Shown: positions 22,216-32,250 of the stretch, piece by piece
How the letters are laid out: each line of letters opens with the position of its first letter
Position numbering within the stretch: the first letter of the stretch is position 1
DNA from: Methanoculleus frigidifontis
GTDB lineage: Archaea; Halobacteriota; Methanomicrobia; Methanomicrobiales; Methanoculleaceae
Assembly (NCBI RefSeq): GCF_030464345.1
Contig: NZ_VCYH01000008.1
Location: forward strand, 104,405-168,404
Length of the DNA: 64,000 bases
Direction: 5' to 3'
Notes under the pieces: model-generated
Told to the model about the DNA's origin: nothing
Seen by the model: the letters and a program-made list of their open reading frames with translations, nothing else
Databases searched by the model: none
Program-made: the position numbers and the translations under genes

Positions 22216-23592
22216 TCACTCTTCTTCTGCACCGCCGTCCCCGAGCGAGTCGAGCATCTCCGCAAGGTGGCGGCGCATCCGCATCCGGAACTCCTCCGTC
22301 CCGATTGCTCCCGCCCGGTGCCCGTCAAGCGTCAGGATCCGGTCGGCCCGGGCGATCAGGACGTCGAGCGAACTTGCCGCAAAGAGCAGCGCCGTCTCGC
22401 CGAGCAGGTCGCGGCGGGCCGCGAGCAGGGTCGCAAGCGGCGTCACGTCGCCGCTCTGCAGGCACCCCGGGACGAGGAGGTTCGTCGCCGAACGGTCTTC
22501 GTCGAAGATCAGCAGGGGCGCCTGTTTCCGGACCGCCGTCTGCAGCTCGTGCGCCATCACCACCGACCCGCTTCCCCGGCCGTAGACCGCCTGCGGCGTG
22601 CCCCCGATGCCGGGAGGGAGGCTTTTGAAGAAGAGGCTGACGTCCGCGCCGGCAAGGTCGCGCTCGCTCGCCTCCGCCCGGGCGATCCCGGGGACGCTCA
22701 CCAGGTACTCGCGCCCGTCGCCTGCCGCGTGGTCGTCCGCTCCGGCGGTGACGGCGTGGAGGAATGTGCTCTTCCCTTCGGCGTTCGATCCCGCGACTGC
22801 GAAGACCTCGCGCCGGCGGATGCCGAGGCCGGTGATCACCCTCCCGCTCCCGGCGAGTTCGACCTCGACAGGGTCCAGCTCCTTCGGGCAGGAGAACGGA
22901 ACGTGCACCCCCTCTTTTGAGCCCGCGATGCGGTGGTGGCAGCGAAGGTGCGTGAATCGCCGTGCCGGGCGCACGCCGTCGCCGACGAAGGCCACGAGCC
23001 CGAGCGTGGGCAGCCGCTGCCGGAGGTCTTTCTGGTCTGCCGAGAGTGCCCGGGCTGCCGCCAGGCGGCTCTCCGGGACGCGTCCGGTGGTCTGTTCGAT
23101 CGCTTCCAGAAGCGCTTGCAGGAGATCGGCGACCTCCCCGGCCGCTTCCGGCGACGGATGCCCGGGGTATGGGACCGCTCCCCGGACGACCAGGTGCAGC
23201 CCCTCATCGTCCAGGCGGTTCAGGTTGTCCGGCCGCCAGAGGTTGGTTCCGATGGCGCCCGCCGTCTCCGTGACGGTGACCGGTTCGATGTTCGGGAGGC
23301 AGTGGCCGGGATGCAGGGTGCCGATGCCGGCGATGGAGCCAAGACCCGGTTCGCGGTGCACGCGTGCCTTTATCGCCTCGATCAGCACCCCGACGGCGCC
23401 GTCGGCGCCCGCGCCCGGGCGGTAGCCGTCGAGCAGCACCGGGAGGCTGAACCGGAGCGCCGTCTCGTCGAGCGACCTGACCATGTAGGCTGTGACGAGG
23501 TCGCGCACCGCTGCGTGGTCGACCCTGATCCGATCGGTCCCGAGCGTCGGGATGGCCGCATGAAAAGGGGTATTCCAGCTCCCGCGAGTCAT
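22216..23592 (-). CDS. Predicted ABC-class ATPase (COG3044-type)
   Basis: A 458-residue soluble protein. After a variable N-terminal half there is an atypical P-loop VAGSNAEGKSTFLHAV (about 265-280), then DGREYLVSVPGIARAEASERDLAGADVSLFF, a YGRGSGSVVMAHELQTAV block standing in for an ABC signature, and a Walker B with LLIFDEDRSATNLLV followed by QSGDVTPLATL. The DEDxSATN motif is the signature of this family of ABC-class ATPases; their function is unknown. It lacks the usual LSGGQ, so it is not a transporter ATPase. Family members I know of are somewhat longer (500-600 residues), so the N-terminal region is probably reduced. It converges on modC and is divergent from the MBL gene. Confidence 0.7.
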   Translation of the reverse strand: MTRGSWNTPFHAAIPTLGTDRIRVDHAAVRDLVTAYMVRSLDETALRFSLPVLLDGYRPGAGADGAVGVLIEAIKARVHREPGLGSIAGIGTLHPGHCLPNIEPVTVTETAGAIGTNLWRPDNLNRLDDEGLHLVVRGAVPYPGHPSPEAAGEVADLLQALLEAIEQTTGRVPESRLAAARALSADQKDLRQRLPTLGLVAFVGDGVRPARRFTHLRCHHRIAGSKEGVHVPFSCPKELDPVEVELAGSGRVITGLGIRRREVFAVAGSNAEGKSTFLHAVTAGADDHAAGDGREYLVSVPGIARAEASERDLAGADVSLFFKSLPPGIGGTPQAVYGRGSGSVVMAHELQTAVRKQAPLLIFDEDRSATNLLVPGCLQSGDVTPLATLLAARRDLLGETALLFAASSLDVLIARADRILTLDGHRAGAIGTEEFRMRMRRHLAEMLDSLGDGGAEEE

Positions 23593-23696
23593 GAAACGGT
23601 GCTCTCCAGTGAGATGGTTTGCACCGCTGGCTCTTTTCTTTTGCGGCTTGCCGGGTTATATGTCTTTAAATTTCCGGAGAGCCAAACTTTGTAGCA

Positions 23697-24485
23697 ATGG
23701 AATTGACCATCCTCGCCAGCGGAAGCAAAGGAAACTGCGCCTACCTCAGCGGTGAGAACGGGGCCCTCCTCATCGACGCGGGGCTGAGCGCACGGGAGCT
23801 CCTCAGACGGCTTGCCCGTGCAGGCGGGGATGAGCGCAGGATAGAGGCTATTCTGCTCACTCACGAACACTCCGACCACCTCCGCGGCGCGGACGTGCTG
23901 GCGCGCAGGCTCGGGATACCGCTCATCGCCACCGAGGGGACGCTGGCAGCCTTCTTCAACAAGTATGGAGACCGGGGAAGGGTCACGGCCCGGCGGTGCA
24001 GGTCAGGCGATGCGTTTTCGTTCGGTGACTTTACCATCGAACCGTTCGCCACGTCCCACGATGCCCGGGAGCCCTGCGGGTTCTGCATCGGCGAGGGTGA
24101 TCTCAAGGTCGGATGCTGCACCGATACCGGCATCGTCACGCCCGCGATGCTGGAGCGGCTCAGTTCCTGCGACGCCGTTCTCCTCGAGAGCAACCACTGC
24201 CCCGATATGCTCGAGAACGGCCCCTACCCGTTCTACCTGAAGCAGCGGATCCGCTCCAGCCGCGGCCACCTCTCCAACGCCGCCGCCGCGTGCTGTCTGC
24301 AGACGCTGGCCGAGAGGGTACACGGCGTGCTCCTGGCGCATCTCTCCGAGGTGAACAACACGCCTGAAAAAGCCCTGTCGAGCGCACAGGAGCGGCTCGG
24401 GCACTGCATCGATGCGACGGAGATCACCGTTGCCCCGCAGAATCCGGCCGAGAAGATGAGCGCTTCGTGCGGGATTCGGCTCTGA
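23697..24485 (+). CDS. MBL-fold metallo-hydrolase (YycJ-like)
   Basis: A 262-residue metallo-beta-lactamase-fold protein with the metal motif THEHSDH (His56, His58, Asp60, His61), an N-terminal LASGSKGNCAYLS, FATSHDAREPCGF and GCCTDTG (metal-binding Asp), and LLESNHCPDML. The SGSKGN start and the order of blocks resemble the YycJ/WalJ group of putative exonucleases or phosphodiesterases. The substrate is not known. A TATA-like TTATATG lies about 40 bp upstream. It converges on the PAS gene with a 4-bp gap. Confidence 0.82.
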   Translation: MELTILASGSKGNCAYLSGENGALLIDAGLSARELLRRLARAGGDERRIEAILLTHEHSDHLRGADVLARRLGIPLIATEGTLAAFFNKYGDRGRVTARRCRSGDAFSFGDFTIEPFATSHDAREPCGFCIGEGDLKVGCCTDTGIVTPAMLERLSSCDAVLLESNHCPDMLENGPYPFYLKQRIRSSRGHLSNAAAACCLQTLAERVHGVLLAHLSEVNNTPEKALSSAQERLGHCIDATEITVAPQNPAEKMSASCGIRL

Positions 24486-24489
24486 TCCT

Positions 24490-26106
24490 TCACCGGATCG
24501 CACGAAGTGTCAGAATAAACCCGATCGCTGCCCCGTCGGCATCGAGAACCGGTTCGCCTGCGAGGATAACGGTGCGGTGCGAACCATCTTTTGCGGCGAT
24601 GACCGCCTCTTTCTCCGCCGCACCGGCGGCGAAGAGGTCCCTGGAATCTTCCCCGATCAGGACAACGACATCGTCGATCGTCCGGCCGGTGGCCTCTTCC
24701 CGGGAGAACCCGGTCAGATCTTCTGCCACGGCATTGATGAGGACGATCTCACCCGCCAGGTCGGTGGTGATGACCCCGTCCTCCGGAGCGATGCTGTCGT
24801 CGGGGCAGATCGCATCGCACTGCCGGAGCGAATCCTCTGCTGCTTTCCGTTCGGTCATCTCGATGTAGTGGAGCAGGCGGCGGAGCTGCTGGTTTGCGGC
24901 TTCCAGTTCCGCGGTACGCTCCTGCACCAGTTCCTCAAGGTGCTCCCGGTAGCGGCGCAGTTCCTCTTCGGCGCATCGCCGTTCGGTGATATCCCGGAGG
25001 ATGACCATCAGCTGCCGTTCGCGGAGGGGGACAAGCCGCGCCTCAAAACTCCGCTGCCCGCCCGTGATCGGGAGTGCAAACTCCAGCGATGCCGGTGCGT
25101 CGGCGTCCAGCACCCTGACGATGGCCGTCTGCAGGGTGAGCGCGGTCTCTTCGGGCAGAATGTCGCGGAGCCTTCTCCCCAGCAGGAACTGGGGGGCGAC
25201 TTCGAGATCGGTCGCTTCTCCCATCCTGAAATCGAGGATGGTGCCGTCGAAGTTCACGCGGAGGTACAGGTCAGGGAATGCATCGATGACCGCCTGCAGT
25301 TCGGCCGCCGTCTGCACGAGCTGCTCCGCGACTGCAGTGCGCTCGGTTACATCGAGGAGGGTGAGGAGATGCATGCCGTAGTCCAGTTCCGTTGCCCGGA
25401 TCTCGATCTCCCGGATCCTGCCGTCCCTGCAGACGACGCTGAAAGATGCGCTCACCCGGTTCCTGATGATCTGCTCGTCCCACGTCTCCAGCACCCGTGT
25501 CCGGTAGGCCGGATTCGGGTGCGCCCGTGCAAACCAGCGCGCCAGGTCCGGGACATCCTCGGTTGTGTATGCGGTGATCCCGGTGAAGGTGCGGTTCGCG
25601 TACAGGCATTTTCCGTCTGCATCAACGAGCAGAAGGGCGTATGGGGCGTTTTCCAGCATGGATGCGAAGAGATCCCGGTCGACCCCCGACGATGCCCTGC
25701 GCTCCTGCGCCCCCGGCAGGGTATAGGTGTCGAGACGGGCGCCGCCCAGAGCCCCGTCACCGACGATACGGCTTGCATACTCAGCCCGGCAGCCCCTCCC
25801 GGACGTGCCGGTGACGAGGAGCGGCGTTGCCGGAACGTCGCGGCCCGAGCGGAGCGCATCTGCGATCTCCTCCGGATGCATCCCCTCTCCGGTGAGATGC
25901 GGGGCGACGTAGCGGGTGAAGAACGCTCCTGCGGGCATCCCCAGCACACGGTTCCGGTGAATCCCCAGCAGGGCTTCTGCAACACGGTTTACAAACCGGA
26001 TCGCCTGTCTTTCGTCCGTGTATACAACGCCGCACGGCAGTTCATCGATGAGATGCGATGTCACGGTCAATAGTGAATTGTTGCGTGTTCGTCTACATAT
26101 AGGCAT
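24490..26106 (-). CDS. Multi-PAS-domain sensor protein without an output domain
   Basis: A 538-residue soluble protein composed of about four PAS domains: one near 10-70 (LPCGVVYTDERQAIRFVN), one near 145-260 (ENAPYALLLVDADGKCLYANRTF, with GMHLLTLLDVTER), one near 275-385 (VIDAFPDLYLRVNFDGTILDF, RQLMVILRDITERR), a coiled coil (385-430), and a final PAS (435-538, EDGVITTDLAGEIVLINAVAEDLTGFSREE). No histidine kinase, cyclase, receiver or HTH region follows. Output must go through partner proteins, or it may be the sensor half of a split system. No transmembrane segment. Upstream is a strongly AT-rich promoter region with a CTTAAATTT direct repeat (about 26130-26160). Confidence 0.8.
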   Translation of the reverse strand: MPICRRTRNNSLLTVTSHLIDELPCGVVYTDERQAIRFVNRVAEALLGIHRNRVLGMPAGAFFTRYVAPHLTGEGMHPEEIADALRSGRDVPATPLLVTGTSGRGCRAEYASRIVGDGALGGARLDTYTLPGAQERRASSGVDRDLFASMLENAPYALLLVDADGKCLYANRTFTGITAYTTEDVPDLARWFARAHPNPAYRTRVLETWDEQIIRNRVSASFSVVCRDGRIREIEIRATELDYGMHLLTLLDVTERTAVAEQLVQTAAELQAVIDAFPDLYLRVNFDGTILDFRMGEATDLEVAPQFLLGRRLRDILPEETALTLQTAIVRVLDADAPASLEFALPITGGQRSFEARLVPLRERQLMVILRDITERRCAEEELRRYREHLEELVQERTAELEAANQQLRRLLHYIEMTERKAAEDSLRQCDAICPDDSIAPEDGVITTDLAGEIVLINAVAEDLTGFSREEATGRTIDDVVVLIGEDSRDLFAAGAAEKEAVIAAKDGSHRTVILAGEPVLDADGAAIGFILTLRAIR

Positions 26107-26235
26107 CGCTCTTCTATCTCATTTTAAATTCGTTAAATAAAATTTAAGCGAAATTTAAGCCTTCAGGCTGGAAACTTGTCGTGTACACGCGGTTTCATCC
26201 GCACCCGATCCGTCTTCTGCAGCCCGGCGGTAGGA

Positions 26236-26898
26236 TCACCACGTCGCCCTGGCGGTATCGAAAACCTCCGCATGCGTGCTACCCCTGACGGCGACGCTCC
26301 GGTACCGGGCAAGCCCTGCGGCGACCGCGTCGTAGGGGGTGAGCGCAAGCTGGCTGCGGTGCTGCCGGATCGCCTCCGTCTTCCGGTCGATGACCGCCGA
26401 GATGTCGATCGCGCGGCGATACTCATGGAGCGGTGTCCAGACCTCATAGAGCCGGATCTCGGTGGCCGTATGCCGTCCGAGGCCCATCTCCTGGAAGTAC
26501 GGCGTCGACGCCCTGCGGCAGGCGTCCAGGGTTGCCGCAGCGAGAGCACGGTGGTCGGGGTGAGCGTCGCCGGGGTGGTGCACATAGACGATCTCCGGCC
26601 GCTCCGACCGGAGGAGCCGGCCGAGCTCCGTCACCAGGTCATAGCCCGCATACGCGAGCTGCCCGTCGCTGAACGGAAGAAAAACCAGTCTCTGCGCACC
26701 CAGAACCGCCGCAGAACGCTCGGCTTCAGCCCTGCGGAGGGGTGCAAGTTGCTCTTTTGGGATGTCAGGAGAGCCTGCCGCTCCGTCCGTGGCGTAGACC
26801 AGGGTTACGTCGTCGCCGGCGTCGGCGTGGAGGATCAGGCTTCCTCCGCACCCGATATCGGGGTCGTCCTGGTGTGCACCGATTGCAAGAATCCGCAT
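26236..26898 (-). CDS. PIG-L family deacetylase (LmbE-like)
   Basis: A 220-residue protein starting MRILAIGAHQDDPDIGCGGSLI, whose AHQDD motif supplies zinc ligands and the catalytic Asp in the GlcNAc-PI/LmbE de-N-acetylase family. A second motif, HHPGDAHPDHRALAAA, gives the third zinc ligand (HPDH) and substrate site. Substrates are usually N-acetyl-glucosamine conjugates; the actual one is unknown. The frame runs open well upstream, but the recognisable domain begins at ATG 26898. It lies 44 bp downstream of the helical-repeat gene, in the same direction. Confidence 0.82.
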   Translation of the reverse strand: MRILAIGAHQDDPDIGCGGSLILHADAGDDVTLVYATDGAAGSPDIPKEQLAPLRRAEAERSAAVLGAQRLVFLPFSDGQLAYAGYDLVTELGRLLRSERPEIVYVHHPGDAHPDHRALAAATLDACRRASTPYFQEMGLGRHTATEIRLYEVWTPLHEYRRAIDISAVIDRKTEAIRQHRSQLALTPYDAVAAGLARYRSVAVRGSTHAEVFDTARATW

Positions 26899-26942
26899 AG
26901 GTGAAGGATCGGCAAGGAGGTTTATCGGTCTTGCGGCGCCGG

Positions 26943-28133
26943 TCAGTCCTGAGCGATGCCAAGCGTCTGCATGCAGTAATGATCGATCGATGCGATAAAA
27001 CTCCCCTTCGCCCGTTTTGCCCGCTCCGCGTCGCTGTCGAGGGTGTCGCGGAAGATGTACTCCAGTGCCGCCGCATAGTGGTTCCGCCGGCTGAAGGTCT
27101 TCTTCGCCTCCTCGTAGCAGAGAGCCGCTTCGCTCTGCCGCCCGCACATAAGCTCGAAGGCGGTATCCAGGAGCAGAAGAAGCCGTTCCGGGAACTCTTT
27201 CAGGATCGCGAGCTTCCTGAAGCTGTAGTACGACGACGCCTGCGCCCCGAAGATGGCGAGTTTCATGCCGAAGTAGATGGGCTCGCGGTCGTCGGGATAC
27301 TGCTGCATCATCTGCTTGACGATGCCGGCCGCACCGATGCCGTTGCGCTGCTCGATCTCGAAGGTGTATGCCTCTATCAGGAACTGCTTGTCGTCGTGGA
27401 ACCGCTCCGTCGCAAGTGCAATCAGGTGCCTGCGCCGCTGGAGGTCGCCGTCGACCCGGGCTTTCCGGATCCCGAGACGGAGAAACGCAGGCTCGCTCGG
27501 GAACCACTCGAGCGCACGCCCGTGCATATGCCAGAAGATCTTGTCCAGTTGCGAGTCTCTGTAGTTGAAGATCTTCAGGCGGTTGACCGGGGGGTTTGCC
27601 CGGATCAGGGCGATCATCTCTTCACGGGCGTGCAGTTCCATATCCCGGGGCTGCGCAGCCTTCGCCGGCTGGTTTGTCTGTATCCGATGGCTGCCCTGCC
27701 GGTAAAAACAGTAGGCTATGGTCGTGTTGATGCGGGCGTCTATGTTCCGGTACTTCAGCAGATACTCAAGCCCCTGACTGTAGTTGCCGCTGCTGATGAG
27801 TTTCAGGCCCGCGATGATGTCGAGCGTCGCCCGCCCCTGCCGCCGCCGTTTGTTCCCCATGGCGTGGCGGAGCACCTTCTCCAGAAACTCCACGTTCGGC
27901 TGCTGGCGGGTCGTGTTCAGCAATGTTAAGGTGATCGCGTCGATGAACTCGTCGTACGTCCGGTCGGGAAGCGACGGGAACGATTTGTCGAGCGTGGCCG
28001 CCACGTGCCCGAAGAAGACGGGGAGGTTCCCCTCGATCTTATCGATGCTCCTCTCGATGTACTCGTTCATGGAAGCCTTCAGCTGTTCGAGCCTCCGGTT
28101 CTGGATAGCTTCCGGCTGCCACGGCGTAGCCAT
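26943..28133 (-). CDS. Unrecognised helical-repeat (TPR-like) protein
   Basis: A 396-residue protein, rich in helices with a basic patch (NKRRRQGRA, about 98-106). Segments such as ALEWFPSEPAFLRLGIRKARVDGDLQRRRHLIALATERF and LLDTAFELMCGRQSEAALCYEEAKKTFSRRNHYAAALEYI (in parts) have the alternating hydrophobic pattern of TPR-like repeats. No catalytic motif or membrane span is visible. ATG 28133 is preferred; GTG 28196 is in frame but overlaps a GGAGG stretch and so lacks its own ribosome site. It may form an operon with the PIG-L gene. Function unknown. Confidence 0.55.
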   Translation of the reverse strand: MATPWQPEAIQNRRLEQLKASMNEYIERSIDKIEGNLPVFFGHVAATLDKSFPSLPDRTYDEFIDAITLTLLNTTRQQPNVEFLEKVLRHAMGNKRRRQGRATLDIIAGLKLISSGNYSQGLEYLLKYRNIDARINTTIAYCFYRQGSHRIQTNQPAKAAQPRDMELHAREEMIALIRANPPVNRLKIFNYRDSQLDKIFWHMHGRALEWFPSEPAFLRLGIRKARVDGDLQRRRHLIALATERFHDDKQFLIEAYTFEIEQRNGIGAAGIVKQMMQQYPDDREPIYFGMKLAIFGAQASSYYSFRKLAILKEFPERLLLLLDTAFELMCGRQSEAALCYEEAKKTFSRRNHYAAALEYIFRDTLDSDAERAKRAKGSFIASIDHYCMQTLGIAQD

Positions 28134-28384
28134 TATAGAAGATGATCTCCCGACAAGAGCATAGTATTTCTCATTCGCGTCTGGAAACAACCGCACCTCC
28201 TCGTGCAGGTGACGACGGGTCGTGCCCTCCCCCGATCCATGAGGATACCCTGCACCGGTCCTGTATGCGGGATGCCCGGCGCAGACCCTGACGCCGCAGC
28301 CGGCCGAACGGCTCCATACACCGGCCTCGTCAGAGATACAAGAGATTAATTGCCTTCCCGGCCAAGATCGATCTGAGTTAGGTC

Positions 28385-30037
28385 ATGCTATTTATGGAGT
28401 TTTCTCGGTATTGCGAGCAGCTCGAAGGCATTTCGGGGCGCCTTGAGATGATCGACACCGTAAGCAGGGTTCTCCCGTCGCTCACCGATGAGGAACTCCC
28501 GATATTTGTGCGGTTCATTATGGGGCGGGTCTTTCCCGACTGGAGCCCGCTCAAGCTCGGGATCGGCCCAAACCTCCTCTACGATGCAGTCGCCTACGTG
28601 GCAGGGGCCAGGAAGGGAGCGGTGCGCGAGGCGATCAACACCCTCGGCGACGTCGGCCTCGCCGTCGAAGGCCTGCTCGCCACCAAAGAGCAGCAGTCGT
28701 TCTTCATCGAGGAACTCGACCTCGTCGAGGTCTACCGCGACTTTGAGCGGATGGCCGTCGCCGGGGGGCACAGGTCGCAGCGGGGAAAACTGCTGGTCGC
28801 CCGGAAACTCTTCGGGAACGCGAGGCCGCTTGAGGGGCGCTACCTTGCGCGGCTGATGCTGGAGGAACTCCGGATCGGGATGGGCGAGGGGAACGTCCGC
28901 GACGCCATTGCAAAGGCGTTCGGTGTCGACGTCGCCCTCGTCGAGCACGCGCACCAGGCGGCGGGCGACCTCGGCGAGGTCGCCCTGGTTGCCCGGAAAG
29001 GGCCCGATGCCCTGCAGGAGGTAGAGATCGAGGTCTTCCGGCCGGTGAAGATGATGCTCGCCCAGCAGGGAACGATCGCGGAACGGATCGAGGAGTACGG
29101 GGACGTGGCGGTGGAATACAAGTACGACGGCAGCCGGTTCCAGTTCCACCGGAAGGGCGACGAATGTCGCATCTACTCCCGGAGGCTTGAGGACGTGACG
29201 GTCGGCCTTCCCGACATCGCCCGGCACCTCATGGCGGCCACCGACCGTGACATCATCCTCGACGGCGAGGCGATCGCCGTCAAGGACGGCCGTCCGATGC
29301 CCTTCCAGTACGTCATCAGGCGGTTCCGGCGCAAGCACCAGGTCGATGCGATGATGGAGGAGATCATGCTGGTCCCGCGGGTCTTCGATATCCTCTACCT
29401 CGACGGGGAGACGCTGATCGACCGCCCTCTCTCCGAGCGCCGCCGCATCCTCGAAGAGGTGCTCGCCGATCACGTTGCCCCGCAGGTCAGGACACACGAC
29501 GCCGCCGCGGCGGAGGAGATCTACGCCCGGGCGCTTGACCAGGGGCACGAGGGCGTGATGGTGAAGGTGCTCGAGTCGCGTTATCTCCCCGGCATCCGGG
29601 GGCGGCAGTGGGTGAAGGTGAAACCGGGTGTGGACACGCTGGACCTCGCCGTCATCGGAGCGGAGTGGGGCGAAGGGCGGCGAACAGGGGTTTTCGGGTC
29701 GTTCCTGCTGGCGTGCCGGGACGAGGCCGGCCGGCTCCTCCCGGTCGGGAAGGTGGCGACGGGTCTTTCGGACGAGATGCTCGCCGAGGTGCACGCCCTC
29801 CTGAAGGATCTCGTCATCGCGGGTTCGGGAAAAGAGGTGACGTTCGAGCCGCAGGTCGTCTTCGAGGTAGGTTACGCCGAGATCCAGACGAGCCCGAACT
29901 ACAGCAGCGGGTATGCGCTCCGGTTCCCGCGCTTCGTCCGCCTCCGCGTCGACAAGGGCGTGGACGAGGTCGAGACGCTGGACGGCATCCGGGACCGGTA
30001 CGCCCGGCAGAAGAATGGGGCGGGCTCCTCACCCTGA
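28385..30037 (+). CDS. lig: ATP-dependent DNA ligase (archaeal LigI type)
   Basis: A 550-residue protein, the usual size for archaeal DNA ligase. It has a helical N-terminal DNA-binding region (1-200, with [11 protein letters not shown] and [21 protein letters not shown] blocks), the nucleotidyl-transfer motif EYKYDGSR with adenylated Lys about 246, [31 protein letters not shown] and a WVKVKPG motif V, then an OB fold. It seals nicks in replication and repair. The stop overlaps the convergent nreA stop by 9 bp. ATG 28394 is a possible alternative start. Confidence 0.93.
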   Translation: MLFMEFSRYCEQLEGISGRLEMIDTVSRVLPSLTDEELPIFVRFIMGRVFPDWSPLKLGIGPNLLYDAVAYVAGARKGAVREAINTLGDVGLAVEGLLATKEQQSFFIEELDLVEVYRDFERMAVAGGHRSQRGKLLVARKLFGNARPLEGRYLARLMLEELRIGMGEGNVRDAIAKAFGVDVALVEHAHQAAGDLGEVALVARKGPDALQEVEIEVFRPVKMMLAQQGTIAERIEEYGDVAVEYKYDGSRFQFHRKGDECRIYSRRLEDVTVGLPDIARHLMAATDRDIILDGEAIAVKDGRPMPFQYVIRRFRRKHQVDAMMEEIMLVPRVFDILYLDGETLIDRPLSERRRILEEVLADHVAPQVRTHDAAAAEEIYARALDQGHEGVMVKVLESRYLPGIRGRQWVKVKPGVDTLDLAVIGAEWGEGRRTGVFGSFLLACRDEAGRLLPVGKVATGLSDEMLAEVHALLKDLVIAGSGKEVTFEPQVVFEVGYAEIQTSPNYSSGYALRFPRFVRLRVDKGVDEVETLDGIRDRYARQKNGAGSSP

Positions 30038-31177
30038 AAAATCAAAGAGCGTCTTCTGCGTCTTCATCTGCGGGATGAGCCTGCTGTGGCCGAGCCAGTG
30101 GGAGAAGCCCGCGAGCCGGGATGCAGCGGCGATGGCCTCGTCGAGGGTGGCGCAGACGACCGGACTGTTCTTCATCGCATTCCGGGTCGCCTCCCGGATC
30201 ACCCAGGTGCCGAGCGGTGCCCAGTAGTCGCTCGAGACGCTGCGGATCAGGACGACCCGCGCCGACCGCCGGATGCTCTCCAGGTACTCGGCGACCGCCA
30301 GGCGTGCCGAGTAGTAAGCGCCCGCGATCGGGGAGTAGCCGCGCTTCTTCAGCCCCTCGCCGTCGGCGACGATCGCCTCCGTCTCGCCGCCCCAGAGAGA
30401 TTGGCGCCCCCATATCTCGATCATCTCGTAGCGCCAGTCGCCGGGAGCGAGGATGCAGACGATCCGGTTCCCGTAGATCTCGGCGCAGAAGACGCGGTAC
30501 TCCTCGAGGGGGGGCATGCGCACGATCTCCTTCTTCAGGCGGGTCGAGACCATGTCGTCGACCGCCGTGATCGCCCAGCGGGTCGGGACGATATGCCGCT
30601 TTCTGCCGAGGAGGCCTGTGGTCAGGAGCTCGGAGATCCGGTAGACGTCGATAGCGGAGTCGTGGAGCAGGGTGCAGGCCTCGACCGCCCCGAGATCGCT
30701 GTCTGCAGTGATCCTGTCCACCGCCCGGTCGACCCGGGCGTTGTCGAGGACGTCCATCTTCCTGATGGCGCCCGAGAGCCCGACCGGGGCGACCGTGCCG
30801 TCGAACCGCAGGTCGAACCCCACGGGTTTTGTGAACCTGACCTCGACGTCGAGAGGGCTGCTGGAGAGCGCGATCTCCTGCAGGCTGCCGGTGAGCCGCC
30901 CGGTATCGGAGGTGCCCCGGATAGTGCGGGCACGCAGCCCGACGATATCGTCGATGGTCATCCCCTGCGCGACCCAGGCGGGAGGATCATTCAGGTCGCC
31001 GGTCATGAGGGGGCCGCCGCTGACCTTCGGGTAGCCGTAGCTGCCGATGAAGACTGCCGGAGCGCCGCCCATGTAGTGGTCGCTCGGTTTTGCCCGGAGC
31101 TGGGCGTGGAACCTGCTCGTGATCGGGCAGCGCGGGAGGCCGCACATGCCCCTCCCCTTGCACTCAGCGCACCGCAT
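30029..31177 (-). CDS. nreA: Archaeal DNA repair protein NreA
   Basis: A 382-residue protein. It begins with a small zinc-binding cluster (Cys3, Cys6, Cys12, Cys17), then the Nre core ([62 protein letters not shown]). It ends with QKTLFDFSG, which fits a PCNA-interacting peptide (PIP box). NreA proteins act in archaeal DNA damage tolerance together with PCNA. ATG 31177 was chosen because it places the zinc cluster at the N-terminus, as in the family. It overlaps the upstream gene by 14 bp and converges on lig, with a 9-bp overlap. Confidence 0.85.
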   Translation of the reverse strand: MRCAECKGRGMCGLPRCPITSRFHAQLRAKPSDHYMGGAPAVFIGSYGYPKVSGGPLMTGDLNDPPAWVAQGMTIDDIVGLRARTIRGTSDTGRLTGSLQEIALSSSPLDVEVRFTKPVGFDLRFDGTVAPVGLSGAIRKMDVLDNARVDRAVDRITADSDLGAVEACTLLHDSAIDVYRISELLTTGLLGRKRHIVPTRWAITAVDDMVSTRLKKEIVRMPPLEEYRVFCAEIYGNRIVCILAPGDWRYEMIEIWGRQSLWGGETEAIVADGEGLKKRGYSPIAGAYYSARLAVAEYLESIRRSARVVLIRSVSSDYWAPLGTWVIREATRNAMKNSPVVCATLDEAIAAASRLAGFSHWLGHSRLIPQMKTQKTLFDFSG

Positions 31178-32237
31178 CGTCGCCTCCGCGCAGGTCGACG
31201 ACGACCCGCACCCTGCCTGCAAGGGCGGCGAGGGTATCTGCAACCCAGTCGTCCCAGGGCGCCTCCTCGTCGAGGGCCGCGGCGATCTCGGCGCCGAGGT
31301 CGTCGTCCCGGCCGTCGAGAACCTCCACCACGACGGATCCCGGTGCGTAGCCTGCCGTGACGATCGCGTCTGCGTCGCCGTCGATCACCCCGAAGACGGG
31401 GATGCCGTAGTGGGAGCAGATGTGGCCGCAGACGGCGGTGGTGTCGTCGCCGATGCTCAGAATCCCGCAGACGCCCCGCTCGAGCTCCCGGTAGAGCGCG
31501 TGGCCGCAGTGGTCGATGACCGCAATCGGCCCGGCGGGGCAGACCGCATCGCCGGAGGAGGGAGCGGCAGCCCTGACTGACCCGCTCTTGCACCAGGCGG
31601 CGGTGATATCGACCGCCCCGGCTCTGCCGAGCTTCTCCAGGCCGTGCGGCTTGGCCGCGAGCCCCGAGACCGCCTCGACCTGCCCGTCCCGGGAGGCCAG
31701 CACCACGGTATCGGCGGTCGCCTTCCCGATGACGATGCCGTTCACAAAGACCGCTTCGCCGGTGACGCATCCCCGGATGGTGCGGACACCTTCCGGTGCC
31801 GGCGTGCAGCCGTTCGCTTCCACGACGGTATACCCGGTCAGGGCGGCGAGGTCATCTGCGAGCAGGCGGTCGCCGCCGTTCCAGAGATATATGGTTCTGC
31901 TTGAGCACTCCACCTGGACGAGCCCCCGGCGCCCGTCCGTCCGGCCCGCCACGATCTCGCCGAAGATCCGTCCCGACTCGGGTGTCTTTCCCCGGTTGAC
32001 GAGAAACGCCCGGCCTTCGAGGCTGCCGAGGAGGCTGCTTGGCCGCATGTCCGTGCAGCGGACGGGAAGGCCGGAGACGAGGGCTGCGCACCGCGCCATC
32101 ACGCCGGCGACCAGCATCTCCCGCGGCCGGACGCGGCCCGCGAGCCATGCGGCATCGCCGCAGTCGAACGCCTCGGGGCCGTGCACGACCATAACGGCGT
32201 CCGACGCCGGCGTCGGGCCGGATCGTTCTTTCGACAT
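31164..32237 (-). CDS. Methanogen-type protein of unknown function (DUF2117-like)
   Basis: A 357-residue soluble protein. The C-terminal part has GPIAVIDHCGHALYRELERG, ILSIGDDTTAVCGHICSHYGIPVFGVIDGDADAI; the GDDTT...YGIPVFGVIDGD pattern is what I remember from the DUF2117 family of methanogens. This naming is from memory and moderately uncertain. Several cysteines are scattered (SGDAVCPAG, HCGH, AVCGHIC). No known catalytic motif is seen. It is translationally linked to nreA (14-bp overlap) and follows the AIM24 gene by 13 bp, so these three form an operon. Confidence 0.55.
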   Translation of the reverse strand: MSKERSGPTPASDAVMVVHGPEAFDCGDAAWLAGRVRPREMLVAGVMARCAALVSGLPVRCTDMRPSSLLGSLEGRAFLVNRGKTPESGRIFGEIVAGRTDGRRGLVQVECSSRTIYLWNGGDRLLADDLAALTGYTVVEANGCTPAPEGVRTIRGCVTGEAVFVNGIVIGKATADTVVLASRDGQVEAVSGLAAKPHGLEKLGRAGAVDITAAWCKSGSVRAAAPSSGDAVCPAGPIAVIDHCGHALYRELERGVCGILSIGDDTTAVCGHICSHYGIPVFGVIDGDADAIVTAGYAPGSVVVEVLDGRDDDLGAEIAAALDEEAPWDDWVADTLAALAGRVRVVVDLRGGDDAVR

Positions 32238-32250
32238 CGTTTCCGTCCGG

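Noticed and set aside
24577..26073. Plus-strand frame of 498 codons opposite the PAS gene
   Set aside because: Antisense shadow; PAS signatures on the minus strand are clear.
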